Below are positions 24,663-32,972 of a DNA stretch of 64,000 nt, one piece after another (position 1 is the stretch's first letter; each line of letters starts with the position of its first letter). A model generated the notes under the pieces. That model was not told where the DNA came from, did no database searches, and saw nothing but the letters and a program-made list of their open reading frames with translations. Both the position numbers and the translations under genes were made by a program. Source of the DNA: Polycladidibacter stylochi (GTDB taxonomy: Bacteria > Pseudomonadota > Alphaproteobacteria > Rhizobiales > Stappiaceae). Where the stretch lies: assembly GCF_001562055.1 (NCBI RefSeq), contig NZ_LLWE01000032.1, forward strand, positions 21,003 to 85,002, written 5' to 3'.

Positions 24663-25043
24663 ATGCAGGCTAGACAACGAACAAAATCGGTTAGAAAAGT
24701 CTTGGCGCACTGTCAGAGGATTGCTGCGAGTTGCATTTGCCTGACCGTTCTCCTGTGGTTGTTTATGCCTGCATTCACCCATGCGCCCACTTTGGTTCAA
24801 ACGCATGTAGAGCATCAGAAAGTCATTGAGAGCCACGGGCATTCTCATGGGTTGGAACAGGACAGATTTTGGGCTTTTCATGGACATCACCATGACGTTG
24901 ATGATCATGATCACAGTCAAACTTTCCTAATCCCACCCCGCAACACTAGTAGTTTGCGAATGAATAATGAGGTATGGCCTTTATTAAAGGAAAGACGCCT
25001 GTCTGACCTGAACTTTAGAATAGAACGCCCTCCACGCAGGTAG
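24663..25043 (+). CDS. small histidine-rich protein in the dmeRF operon
   Basis: 126 aa. One N-terminal hydrophobic segment ('ASCICLTVLLWLFMPAFTHA') is probably a signal peptide or anchor. After it come clustered histidines: 'ESHGHSHGLEQDRF' and 'HGHHHDVDDHDHSQ'. It lies 6 bp after dmeF. It is likely a periplasmic metal-binding partner for Ni or Co, by composition and position only. No known family is assigned. Confidence 0.6.
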   Translation: MQARQRTKSVRKVLAHCQRIAASCICLTVLLWLFMPAFTHAPTLVQTHVEHQKVIESHGHSHGLEQDRFWAFHGHHHDVDDHDHSQTFLIPPRNTSSLRMNNEVWPLLKERRLSDLNFRIERPPRR

Positions 25044-25101
25044 ACGGCGAAACGCAGCCATTGCGTGTTTTTCTACCTATCAACACAAGTGGAGTATTCC
25101 C

Positions 25102-25818
25102 ATGATTACCTTTGTTCAGGGCTTCTTGAGCAAGCTATTTCGGCTTGTCACCCTGTTGGTTGCAATGCTTGCCTTCACAAGCAGCATTTCCTTTGCACAC
25201 GACGTCACCGCTGGTGATGCCGGTTATATCCAAGAGATATGGGGGGTCCAAATCATCCCATTCATCTATTTGGGCGCTAAACATATGATCACCGGCTATG
25301 ATCATATTCTGTTTCTATTGGGCGTTGTTTTCTTTCTTTATCATAAGAAAGATGTTGCGATTTACGTCAGCCTTTTTGCACTCGGCCATTCCGTCACCAT
25401 GTTGCTTGGCGTTTGGCTGGGCTGGGGTATAAATGCCTATATTATTGACGCAATTATCGGCCTGTCTGTCGTCTACAAGGCACTTGATAACCTCGGCTAT
25501 CTGCGTAAATGCTTTGGTTTTCAACCAAACACCAAAGTTGCCACATTAATCTTTGGTCTGTTCCATGGCACTGGCCTTGCCTCCAAGATCCTAGAATACC
25601 GAATAGACCCTGAAGGGCTGCTCGCAAACTTGCTTGCTTTCAACCTCGGGGTTGAAATTGGTCAACTATTGGCGTTGTTCTCGATTTTGATCGTAATGGG
25701 ATATTGGCGGCATCACCCTAAGTTTTTCAAGCAGGCCACATATGCCAACGTCATCTTGGCTAGCCTTGGCCTTTTCCTGACCTTTAAACAAATTTCCGGT
25801 TTTATCGCCAGCGTCTAG
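25102..25818 (+). CDS. HupE/UreJ-family nickel permease-like protein
   Basis: 238 aa. The N-terminal signal peptide ends 'SISFA' before 'HDVTAG', which would leave a His near the mature N-terminus. The family motif 'HMITGYDHILFLLGVVFF' is followed by 'FALGHSVTMLLGVWLG', 'IDAIIGLSVVYKAL' and 'LIFGLFHGTGLASKI', giving about six membrane segments with intramembrane His and Asp. HupE/UreJ proteins take up nickel by facilitated diffusion. In one unit with dmeRF, and on the same replicon as urease, a Ni role is plausible. Confidence 0.8.
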   Translation: MITFVQGFLSKLFRLVTLLVAMLAFTSSISFAHDVTAGDAGYIQEIWGVQIIPFIYLGAKHMITGYDHILFLLGVVFFLYHKKDVAIYVSLFALGHSVTMLLGVWLGWGINAYIIDAIIGLSVVYKALDNLGYLRKCFGFQPNTKVATLIFGLFHGTGLASKILEYRIDPEGLLANLLAFNLGVEIGQLLALFSILIVMGYWRHHPKFFKQATYANVILASLGLFLTFKQISGFIASV

Positions 25819-25833
25819 AGAGTGGAGATATAA

Positions 25834-26448
25834 ATGCACAACACGCCTACACCCAAGCAGGAAGAACTCCCCTCAAAGGCACAGTTGTTCCGAGCATCAA
25901 TTTTAGCTTGCCTCAGCGCAGTATTGATAGGCATATCCATATTCTTGCCAGCTGAGTATGGAGAGGATCCAACCGGCATTGGCAGTTATCTTGGCTTAAC
26001 AGAAATGGGCGAGATTAAACAACAGCTTGCGGCTGAAGCCCACGCAGATGCAGAGGCAAACAAAACTAGCGATGATACGTCTTTCCTTCTAGATCCTTCG
26101 GGTTGGCTAATCTCCTCCGCACATGCGCAGGAAACATGGACGGACGAAATCGAATTCACGCTCGGCCCTGATGAATGGTTCGAAATAAAGGCCACTATGA
26201 AATCAGGAGAGCATCTCTCCTTTGCCTGGACAGCGGCAGGGGGGCGCATCAACTTTGATCTGCATGGTCACGCGGGTGGTCAAAATGTCTCCTATGAGAA
26301 AGGACGCGGGAAGCGCTCTGGCGAAGGTAGCTTTACAACACCTTTTGCCGGAGACCATGGATGGTTTTGGCGCAACCGGGATGACACAGCTGTAACAGTA
26401 ACGCTCAAGTTGCGCGGTGAATATAGCGCAATTGTTCGGAGCGATTAG
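25834..26448 (+). CDS. membrane-anchored periplasmic protein following HupE
   Basis: 204 aa. A single hydrophobic segment at about residues 22-41 ('ASILACLSAVLIGISIFLPA') is the anchor; the rest is periplasmic. The C-terminal half looks like a beta-sandwich ('EIEFTLGPDEWFEIKATMKSGEHLSFAWTA', 'INFDLHGHAGG', 'GDHGWFWRNRDDTAVTVTL'). It starts 15 bp after the HupE-like gene and is often found beside such permeases in Alphaproteobacteria. Its function is not known to me; help in metal uptake is inferred from position. Confidence 0.65.
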   Translation: MHNTPTPKQEELPSKAQLFRASILACLSAVLIGISIFLPAEYGEDPTGIGSYLGLTEMGEIKQQLAAEAHADAEANKTSDDTSFLLDPSGWLISSAHAQETWTDEIEFTLGPDEWFEIKATMKSGEHLSFAWTAAGGRINFDLHGHAGGQNVSYEKGRGKRSGEGSFTTPFAGDHGWFWRNRDDTAVTVTLKLRGEYSAIVRSD

Positions 26449-26455
26449 AGACAGC

Positions 26456-26496
26456 GAAAGCACACCTTGTTAGAAATGAGGTGTGCTTTCATTTTG
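26456..26496 (+). terminator. intrinsic terminator of the dmeRF-hupE unit
   Basis: A perfect 12-bp stem (26456-26467 with 26479-26490; arms GAAAGCACACCT and its complement) with an 11-nt loop, followed by ATTTTG. It lies 8 bp after the last stop codon. From here to 26791 there is no recognisable feature. Confidence 0.75.
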
Positions 26497-26791
26497 ACGT
26501 GAATTTACCCTAGAAATAGAGGGTGTCGTGAACTTAACCTGAACTTCGCGGCAAGAGCTTTCACTAAGCGGATTTCAAGCGTGAAGCATAGCAGCCTGAA
26601 TCGATTATGAGAAAGCGTTGATGCGATGGGACGTTGTTACATAAATCTGTAAGTGAGGTAGTTTGGCCTGATATTTTCCTTTTTGAAGACGTTTTCCATG
26701 TCATTTAAATATAATGCCGAACGCGTCACAAGTTTAGTAAAGCAAGATACAAGTTGTCGAACTGGCCTGAGTATAATGAGAGCCTGCACCG

Positions 26792-26839
26792 TCTTGGTGG
26801 TGTAGCCATCTGGATTGAGATGGGCGCTCGTGACGGCTG
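26792..26839. repeat. 48-bp repeat S2 (copy at 23131-23178)
   Basis: Second copy of the S repeat, 3.7 kb from the first and in the same orientation, without an adjacent R copy. It lies in a 520-bp non-coding region between the Ni/Co unit and the SulP gene. Confidence 0.7.
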
Positions 26840-26886
26840 ATATTTGCTGCATTAGCGGGCCTTACTTGCAGCTATCAAGTATGTCC

Positions 26887-26917
26887 CTTAGGCTCCGACA
26901 AAAAGCCTAAGAGTTTT
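26887..26917 (+). terminator. stem-loop with T-rich tail, plus strand
   Basis: CTTAGGCT (26887-26894) and AGCCTAAG (26904-26911) pair perfectly and are followed by AGTTTTC. No plus-strand gene is recognised directly upstream, so it may end readthrough from the dmeRF-hupE unit or a small transcript covering repeat S2. Confidence 0.5.
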
Positions 26918-26925
26918 CTTGAAAC

Positions 26926-26955
26926 AAAAATGCCCGCAATGAGCGGGCATTTTTA
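26926..26955 (-). terminator. terminator of the SulP gene
   Basis: AAAAATGCCCGC and GCGGGCATTTTT form a 12-bp stem with a 5-nt loop. Read on the minus strand, it follows the SulP stop by about 15 bp and ends in a T run; the plus strand also carries Ts, so it may work both ways. Confidence 0.85.
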
Positions 26956-26969
26956 CTGGTACTTCGCTT

Positions 26970-28739
26970 TTACAAAGACGATATAGCCTGGTGGTGGCTT
27001 AAAAAGACTTGGCCGCTGAGCTCGTCGAGTAGCTCGGTCTTTTGTAACCTGTCCATCACAGGTCCCTTAATTTCGGTAAGATGTAGCATGATTCCAGCGT
27101 CATGAAGGCGGTGGTTCAGTGCTTCGAGTGACTCCAGCGCGCTGGCATCAATAAAGTTTACTGCCGAGCACATAAGCACCACATGTTTGGTCGCGGCACT
27201 TTGAGTTGCCAAATCATAAACGGCATCCTCCAGGTAGCGAGCGTTGGCAAAGTACAGGCTTTCATCCACCCGAATGCTGATTAAGTCTTCACGGGTTTCC
27301 ACATTATGGCGCAAAATATTGCGGAAATGTTCGGTGCCTGCAACGCGGCCAACAACAGCAATATGCGGTTTGCTGGTGCGGTATAAATAAAGCCCGATAG
27401 ACACCAGTAGCCCGGCCGTTACGCCCTCTTCCACGCCACGTGTGAGGGTGAGCAAGATCGTAATCAGCACAGCAGCAAAATCGGCCTTGGAGTAAGCCCA
27501 AGTGCGTTTCAATACGCTAAAATCGACCAGTGTTAGTACAGCAACAATAATTGTGGCGGCCAAGGTTGCTTTGGGCAAGAAGTAGAGAAGCGGCACCAAA
27601 AATACGGTAGCTAGACCAATTCCAGCAGCGGTAAATAAACCGGCGGCTGGTGTGGCTGCGCCTGCATCATAATTGACAATCGAGCGGGCAAAACCACCGG
27701 TCACCGGATAACCGCCTGTGAAAGCCGCACCCACATTGGCCGCCCCCAAAGCAAGTAGCTCTTGGTTCGGGTCAATTTGCTGGCGTTTGCGTGCAGCCAA
27801 CGTTTGCGCCACACTTACCGATTCAACAAAACCGATAATACTGATGAGAATAGCTGGACCGATGAGCATTTGCACCAGCTCCATATCCCAGGCAGGAAGG
27901 GAGAACCCCGGCAATGCATTGGGGACATTACCCACAATGGCAACGCCTTGCTCTTCTAGTGAAAACAATGCTGTTACCAGTGTGGTGGCAAATACTGCAA
28001 ATACCGGCCCCGCGCGGGTAACAGCGGCTGCAACACCTTCGGAAAGGCCTAAACGTTTGAGCAATGGTTTAAAGTGTTTACGCACCCAAAACAGAAACGC
28101 CAAAGCACTAAAACCAAGCCCAGCTGTGGTCCAGTTGACATCTGACAACCCCTGCCAAAGGCTATGCAAGACCTCGACCAAGGTGTGGCCGTGTGCTGAA
28201 ATGCCCAAAATATGCTTGAGCTGACTGGCGGCAATAAGCAAGCCACTTGCGGTAATAAAACCGGATATAACAGGATGGCTAAGGAAGTTGGCCAAAAAGC
28301 CAAGGCGCAACAAGCTAAGCCCTAGCAAAAACAAACCGGAAAGCAGCGCAAGTAATAGAGCGGCACCCCAATAGGCTTGCGGGCTATCAAGTGATAGTGC
28401 TCCTATGGAGGCGGCTGTCATGAGCGACACCACAGCCACAGGCCCTACAGCGAGTGCCCGGCTGGTGCCAAACAGCGCATAGGCCAGCAAAGGTGCCATT
28501 GACGCGTAAAGGCCCGCTTGCGGCGGTAAACCAGCAAGTAGAGCGTATGCCAGCGATTGGGGAATAAGCATTATGGTGACAATAATAGCGGCGATAAAAT
28601 CGGCGCTAAAGGTGCCCCTATTATATTCTCGCCCCCAAGCGAGAATGGGCAAATATTTGGCAGGCCCATGTGCCCGCTTTGGGCTGGCGGCTGGTACGTG
28701 AACGGGCGTTTCACTGGTACTGGTCATGGAATGTTCCAA
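26970..28739 (-). CDS. SulP-family anion transporter with STAS domain
   Basis: 589 aa (a start at 28727 is also possible). The transport core has 'AAIIVTIMLIPQSLAYALLAGLPPQAGLYASMAPLL' and about 11-14 membrane segments. 'SVSVAQTLAARKRQQIDPNQELLALGAANVGAAFTGGYPVTGGFARS' is the SulP signature. The STAS domain covers about 450-575 ('ISIRVDESLYFANARYLEDAV', 'VLMCSAVNFIDASALESLEAL'). The family moves sulfate, bicarbonate or other anions. It is downstream of persulfide-oxidising genes, so export of sulfite or sulfate, or sulfate exchange, is a reasonable inference. Confidence 0.9.
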   Translation of the reverse strand: MEHSMTSTSETPVHVPAASPKRAHGPAKYLPILAWGREYNRGTFSADFIAAIIVTIMLIPQSLAYALLAGLPPQAGLYASMAPLLAYALFGTSRALAVGPVAVVSLMTAASIGALSLDSPQAYWGAALLLALLSGLFLLGLSLLRLGFLANFLSHPVISGFITASGLLIAASQLKHILGISAHGHTLVEVLHSLWQGLSDVNWTTAGLGFSALAFLFWVRKHFKPLLKRLGLSEGVAAAVTRAGPVFAVFATTLVTALFSLEEQGVAIVGNVPNALPGFSLPAWDMELVQMLIGPAILISIIGFVESVSVAQTLAARKRQQIDPNQELLALGAANVGAAFTGGYPVTGGFARSIVNYDAGAATPAAGLFTAAGIGLATVFLVPLLYFLPKATLAATIIVAVLTLVDFSVLKRTWAYSKADFAAVLITILLTLTRGVEEGVTAGLLVSIGLYLYRTSKPHIAVVGRVAGTEHFRNILRHNVETREDLISIRVDESLYFANARYLEDAVYDLATQSAATKHVVLMCSAVNFIDASALESLEALNHRLHDAGIMLHLTEIKGPVMDRLQKTELLDELSGQVFLSHHQAISSL

Positions 28740-28790
28740 TTTCGGAAGTAATTTCAGCTTTGAGTTTGCAAGAATATGCGCTGCATTCTA

Positions 28791-28824
28791 CCTATCGATA
28801 GGCAATGGCTTGTGTCGATAGGCA
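28791..28824. promoter_or_regulatory. tandem 10-bp repeats and palindrome upstream of SulP
   Basis: TCGATAGGCA occurs at 28795-28804 and again at 28815-28824, exactly 20 bp (two helical turns) apart. The first copy is embedded in the perfect palindrome CCTATCGATAGG (28791-28802). The pair begins about 50 bp upstream of the SulP start, a typical activator or repressor position. The cognate regulator is not identifiable. Confidence 0.45.
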
Positions 28825-28893
28825 TTATTTTGCGCCAATGGTCTTTGGCTAAACTTCGCTGATAGAAAACTATCGTTCCTGAGAATGTGGGAA

Positions 28894-28956
28894 CCTCTCA
28901 AAAGAGGCGGGCAGACAATGACCCCTTTTGAGAGGGGAGCCTCTGTAGACAGAGGC
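28894..28956 (-). terminator. two hairpins between DUF442 gene and SulP gene
   Basis: CCTCTCAAAAG (28894-28904) and its complement (28925-28935) form an 11-bp stem. A smaller GCCTCT/AGAGGC hairpin lies at 28939-28956. They stand in the 255-bp gap after the DUF442 gene. There is no long T tract, so they may be mRNA-processing or attenuating structures rather than a clean terminator. Together with the repeats near 28800 they suggest SulP has its own promoter. Confidence 0.45.
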
Positions 28957-28994
28957 TTACACACGATGTTGTGTTTTAATCGGCAATGAATACG

Positions 28995-29375
28995 CTACTT
29001 TGCTGCTTGCCAAATGGTAGAAGAACGCGCACCCGAACGGCAATAAGCCAAAATGGGTCCGGGTAGTTTTTGGAGTGCTTCAGCCATTTTTTGGGTCGCC
29101 TCAGCCGGGTCTTCACCATGGCTTACCGGGACATAAGCAGAAGCAATACCCAGCTTTTCAGCGGCCCCGCTCAGTTCGTAAAAACTCACCTGGCCTGGGG
29201 CTTCGTTATCAGGGCGGTTACAAATAATGGCATTAAAACCCATTTGTTTTATCTGCTCGAGATCTTCCAGGCTCGGCTGGCCGCAAACTGAAAAATTGTC
29301 ATCGAGTTTGGAGACGCGCAGACCACCGCCACCGCCAAACAAAGCAGAAACCTTAGACATGAAATTAGAGGACAT
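28995..29375 (-). CDS. DUF442 / TIGR01244-type phosphatase-like sulfur-metabolism protein
   Basis: 126 aa. The dual-specificity-phosphatase-like core begins 'LDDNFSVCGQPSLEDLEQIKQMGFNAIICNRPDNE'. The active loop 'AYCRSGARSS' has the nucleophile Cys and Arg of the C-x5-R signature. In other bacteria this domain is fused or adjacent to persulfide dioxygenase-like hydrolases (Blh), as here, where the genes overlap by 11 bp. A role in sulfur transfer or persulfide chemistry is inferred from that association. Confidence 0.82.
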   Translation of the reverse strand: MSSNFMSKVSALFGGGGGLRVSKLDDNFSVCGQPSLEDLEQIKQMGFNAIICNRPDNEAPGQVSFYELSGAAEKLGIASAYVPVSHGEDPAEATQKMAEALQKLPGPILAYCRSGARSSTIWQAAK

Positions 29376-30249
29376 TGACTGGAACCTTTAAATATACTGT
29401 ACCATTATTTTCTTTATCAGGCAGATCACCTGCCCGCATATTTACCTGAATGGAGGGGACGATCAGGTTGGGCATATCCAAAGTCGCATCGCGTTCGCTA
29501 CGCATTTGGACAAACTTTTGTTTATCAGTGCCTTGAGCTACGTGAATGTTTTTCTTTTTCTCGTCAGCCACAGTGGTTTCGAACATTATTTCGCGTCCGC
29601 CTGGCGCGTAGTCATGGCACATGAACAAACGCATTTCGTCTGGAAGGCTTAAAACCTTTTGAACAGATTCAAAGAGTGTTTCTGCATCCCCACCAGGAAA
29701 ATCAGCACGTGCGGTGCCGCTATCCGGCATAAAAATGGTGTCGCCAACGAATGTAGCATCACCGATCACGTGTACCATACATGCTGGCGTATGGCCTGGT
29801 GTATGCATTGCAAACGCTTTAAGAGAGCCAATTTCGTAGCTGTCACCATCTTGGAACAAACGGTCGAACTGGCTGCCATCACGTTGGAATTCGGTACCGG
29901 CATTGAATACTTTGCCGAAAACTTCTTGTACGGTTTTTACATGCTCGCCAATACCGATTTTACCGCCCAATTGCTTTTGGATGTAAGGAGCGGCGGATAA
30001 ATGGTCCGCATGCACGTGGGTTTCAATTAACCACTCAAGCTTAAGTTCATTCTCTTTAATGTATTTGATGATCTCATCAGCATGTTCAAAGCTAATACGC
30101 CCTGCCGCATAATCAATATCCATTACAGAATCAATAATTGCACAGGATTTGCTTTGCGGGTCTTGAACTACATAAGAAATTGTATTGGAAATTGGGTCGA
30201 AAAAATCTTTTACAAGCGGCTTTTGCTGCATGTCCACGGTATAGGTCAT
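29365..30249 (-). CDS. blh: metallo-beta-lactamase-fold persulfide dioxygenase-like protein (Blh/ETHE1 type)
   Basis: 294 aa. The metal motif is 'ETHVHADHLSAAPYI', with further ligands in 'HTPGHTPACMVHVI' and 'FVGDTIFMPDSGTARADFPGG', and a His in 'MCHDYAPGGRE'. The 'GTARADFPGG' block is typical of ETHE1/Blh iron enzymes, which oxidise glutathione persulfide to sulfite. Cysteines beyond the catalytic core are few. It is the third gene of the sulfur operon after two YeeE/YedE halves. Confidence 0.85.
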   Translation of the reverse strand: MTYTVDMQQKPLVKDFFDPISNTISYVVQDPQSKSCAIIDSVMDIDYAAGRISFEHADEIIKYIKENELKLEWLIETHVHADHLSAAPYIQKQLGGKIGIGEHVKTVQEVFGKVFNAGTEFQRDGSQFDRLFQDGDSYEIGSLKAFAMHTPGHTPACMVHVIGDATFVGDTIFMPDSGTARADFPGGDAETLFESVQKVLSLPDEMRLFMCHDYAPGGREIMFETTVADEKKKNIHVAQGTDKQKFVQMRSERDATLDMPNLIVPSIQVNMRAGDLPDKENNGTVYLKVPVNVL

Positions 30250-30366
30250 GGTTATTCTCCACTAAACGATGTCATTCATTTATAAAAAGGGTTACAGATA
30301 TCAAACCAGTAGGGAGGCGCTCCCTGAACCTGGAGGAAGTGGGTTTCAACCTGTAACCAAGTTTTT

Positions 30367-30786
30367 TTAAGCACGAAGCATGATAATGCGTGCCAGTATC
30401 ATGCCGACAGCCATGGCAATGGCAAAAACAAAAAAGCTGCTCGATGTGGCTATGGTCAGAGCGCTGATCGCCGGCCCCGGGCACAAACCACCCAACCCCC
30501 AACCGATACCAAACAGCCCAGAGCCGATAATCAGCCGGTTATCAAGGGCGATTTTTGTTGGCAAGCGAAAGTCGTCGCATGCCAGTGGAGTACCCATACG
30601 CTGCGCCAAACGAAAGAACGGGAAGGCAACGACAATTGCGCCGCCCATAACGAATGCCAGTGAGGGGTCCCAGTTACCTGCAATGTCCAAGAAGTTCTGC
30701 ACTTTTGCAGGGTTAATCATATCGGCAATTGTAAGGCCGGCGCCAAAGGAAAGACCGGCGAGTAAGCCGTAAAAAGCTCTGAGCAT
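30367..30786 (-). CDS. YeeE/YedE-family membrane protein, second half-transporter
   Basis: 139 aa from ATG 30786, which is preceded by GGAGG; the stop of the upstream gene overlaps this ribosome site region. Four membrane segments with 'GLLAGLSFGAGLTIADMINPAKVQNFLDIAGNWDPSLAFVMGG' and 'GWGLGGLCPGPAIS' carrying the family Cys. YeeE/YedE proteins import thiosulfate or related reduced sulfur. Together with its partner upstream it would make one full-length transporter split into two chains. Confidence 0.85.
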   Translation of the reverse strand: MLRAFYGLLAGLSFGAGLTIADMINPAKVQNFLDIAGNWDPSLAFVMGGAIVVAFPFFRLAQRMGTPLACDDFRLPTKIALDNRLIIGSGLFGIGWGLGGLCPGPAISALTIATSSSFFVFAIAMAVGMILARIIMLRA

Positions 30787-30787
30787 G

Positions 30788-31222
30788 CTAGCCTCCAAAC
30801 ACGTGCTTAAGGAAATAGACAGTAATGGCACCTGTGCTCATAAAGCTTGCCGTTGCGGCCATGGAACGCTTCGAAAAGCGGGTTAATCCGCAAACACCAT
30901 GGCCACTTGTACACCCACCGCCAATCACAGCACCGAAGCCGACCAACAGGCCAGCAGCACCGACCACCCACCAATTGGCAGAGACTGCGACATTTGCACT
31001 GGTATCGGTGAGGAAGAAATAGAGTATAGGGGCCAAAAGCAAACCAATAACAAAGGAAATCTCCCAGGGCAGTTCTTCCTTGTTATGCGCTGGCACCATT
31101 ATGCGGCTCAAAATTCCGCTAATTCCTGCTATTCGCCCGTTTACAACAAGCAAAATAACGGCTGAAAAACCAATGAGGGCCCCGCCAATCAGGGCATTTA
31201 TTGGTGTAAACTCTGTTATCAT
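30788..31222 (-). CDS. YeeE/YedE-family membrane protein, first half-transporter
   Basis: 144 aa, four membrane segments. The diagnostic block is '[26 protein letters not shown]' with conserved Cys residues, the first half of a YeeE/YedE pair. It is first gene of the minus-strand sulfur operon: half-transporter, half-transporter, persulfide dioxygenase, DUF442, then SulP. This arrangement resembles the BigR regulon of plant-associated bacteria, but no ArsR-type regulator lies beside it. Confidence 0.87.
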   Translation of the reverse strand: MITEFTPINALIGGALIGFSAVILLVVNGRIAGISGILSRIMVPAHNKEELPWEISFVIGLLLAPILYFFLTDTSANVAVSANWWVVGAAGLLVGFGAVIGGGCTSGHGVCGLTRFSKRSMAATASFMSTGAITVYFLKHVFGG

Positions 31223-31276
31223 TTTGTCCCCACATGAACGATCTGATTTAGACCTTTGTAGTAAGCTTGATCTAAT

Positions 31277-31290
31277 TTAGTTATAACTAA
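31277..31290. promoter_or_regulatory. palindrome upstream of the sulfur operon, candidate operator
   Basis: TTAGTTATAACTAA is a perfect 14-bp palindrome 55 bp before the first YeeE/YedE start codon, in AT-rich sequence where a promoter would be expected. ArsR-type persulfide sensors bind AT-rich palindromes of this kind, but no regulator is encoded nearby. The rest of 31223-31551 holds no recognisable gene. Confidence 0.4.
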
Positions 31291-31551
31291 TATAAGGAAA
31301 TACAAAAACTTGCAAGCGATTTAGCTAAATGTACTTACGCCTGTTTAAAAGCTGTTTCTAATCAAGATAATGAATACGATATCATGTTGTATTCATTTAT
31401 TAATTTTCAGGGGAGGATGCCGTTGGCCAACTGTTTTTGAGTGATGGCTGCACAAATACAAAGTCAATATTGCAGGTTTTGCCGCCTGGGGTTTCTTGTC
31501 GCTCGCCCAGGCAGCTGTTCTTGAAATAAACGCGCAATTGCGTGCTAAGGC

Positions 31552-32226
31552 TTAAAGTGCAGCAAGCAGTTTTTGGACATCGGTCTGATTTGGTTGATCC
31601 AGTTGCTTGATCCGATCTTCCAAATCTGTACCTGCTTCAACACGAGCTTCATGCTCTGCAGCATCAAGCATGGCTTGCTGTTCTTGTTGACGCTTTTCAA
31701 GCCTTTCTAGACTGTCCATCGCGCTTGCAAGCTTCCCGTTAGAAGCAAGCGTGCTGGTCGAAGAAGCTTTTTGAGCTCTGATAAGCGCCTCGGTAGCCTT
31801 GGAGCTATCCATTTTGCGTTTCAGGTTCTCAATTCGCCCCTGTGCTTGACGGATCGTAGCATCCATCTTCTTTTCAGTGGCAATATACTTATCGGCCATC
31901 TCTTGTTCAGAAAGAATTTTTTCTTTGATTTTGAGAATGCTCTCGATAATTTCTACAGCCAGATCCTCATCACCCACCAGCTTGGCTTTACGGGCAGCTT
32001 CTTTACGTCTGCGAATTTCCTCGGCCAATTCGCCAATCAAGCGCTCTTTCAAAACGCGATTGGCAGTCATCTTCGATTTCTCGCTTTTGGCTTCGCCGAT
32101 AGATTTTTTAGCTTCACGTATTTCCTGCTCCAAAATCACCATCAAGTTTGAATCTTGAATAGAATCTGCTGCATTGTGGACGTGGCCTTTAAAAGCGGAA
32201 AATAGTTTATCCCAAAGACTCATCAA
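31552..32226 (-). CDS. PspA/IM30-family protein (YjfJ-like)
   Basis: 224 aa, nearly all coiled coil. 'MSLWDKLFSAFKGHVHNAADSIQDSNLMVILEQEIREAKKSI' is the PspA/IM30 N-terminus, which contacts membranes. Members polymerise on damaged membranes and remodel them. It follows the YjfI-like gene by 12 bp, reproducing the yjfI-yjfJ pairing of enterobacteria, so the YjfJ subtype is more likely than the classic stress PspA. No sigma-54 promoter of the psp type is visible. Confidence 0.88.
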   Translation of the reverse strand: MMSLWDKLFSAFKGHVHNAADSIQDSNLMVILEQEIREAKKSIGEAKSEKSKMTANRVLKERLIGELAEEIRRRKEAARKAKLVGDEDLAVEIIESILKIKEKILSEQEMADKYIATEKKMDATIRQAQGRIENLKRKMDSSKATEALIRAQKASSTSTLASNGKLASAMDSLERLEKRQQEQQAMLDAAEHEARVEAGTDLEDRIKQLDQPNQTDVQKLLAAL

Positions 32227-32238
32227 TTACTTCCTATA

Positions 32239-32679
32239 TTATGCGGTGGCTTTTGGACCCAGTTCACGAGCAAGCTCAATGGCGTTATCAGCAATTACCC
32301 TAAATTCAGCAATTATTTCTGAAAGGGGAGAGGTCGCGGACATGGCACCGAACAATTCGTAGTATTCACGCTCACCAATTTGTCCGATAGAAAGTGCACT
32401 TAATGGCATAAGGGCACGGTGCGAACGCAGCATTAATGCTTCAAAGGCATTGGGATCACTCATTTCTTCACGGGCCCAAAGCACTGTTGTTGTCGTGATT
32501 TGCTCCTCGCTCACAACAATAAACAACAAGGTGTCACCAGCAGCTTTCATCCGCACTTCAAACACATCATCGGTTTTATCGGGATTAGAAATTTCCATTT
32601 CCTCAGATGTAATTTGCCCTGATACTTCTAGTGCTTTGGCAAGGCTAGAAGCGGTCCAGTGTGGCACAGGCTCGCTCAT
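32239..32679 (-). CDS. YjfI-like DUF2170 protein
   Basis: 146 aa. 'FIVVSEEQITTTTVLWAREEMSDPNAFEALMLRSHRALMPLSALSIG' matches the YjfI/DUF2170 family. No membrane segments or signal peptide. It is always seen near PspA-like YjfJ genes, as here, and the function is unknown, probably in a membrane-associated complex. A promoter should lie in the AT-rich 32680-32972 gap, which holds no gene. Confidence 0.8.
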   Translation of the reverse strand: MSEPVPHWTASSLAKALEVSGQITSEEMEISNPDKTDDVFEVRMKAAGDTLLFIVVSEEQITTTTVLWAREEMSDPNAFEALMLRSHRALMPLSALSIGQIGEREYYELFGAMSATSPLSEIIAEFRVIADNAIELARELGPKATA

Positions 32680-32972
32680 AGTTATGAACTCCGATTAAAT
32701 ATAATATACAACTTATGATTGTTACAAAACTATTTTTAAATATAAACCGCCTGTTTCGTCAAATATTTATTTATATAAATAAGATGTGATTCTAGATATA
32801 TTCATTAGGTGCTGCATAATATTGATAAACCAAAAGCGGTAATTTTATGATGAATAAATTTAACTAATACCAGTTGAATTGAGTACGTTATTAATCCCTA
32901 ATTTTACTCATCAAGCTTGAAAATTGAGAATATCAAATGACTTTACGTAAGTCTAAAAATTTACCTAAAACT

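Noticed and set aside
32767..32782. 16-bp palindrome TTATTTATATAAATAA upstream of the YjfI gene
   Set aside because: Composed only of A and T in AT-rich DNA, so chance symmetry is likely.
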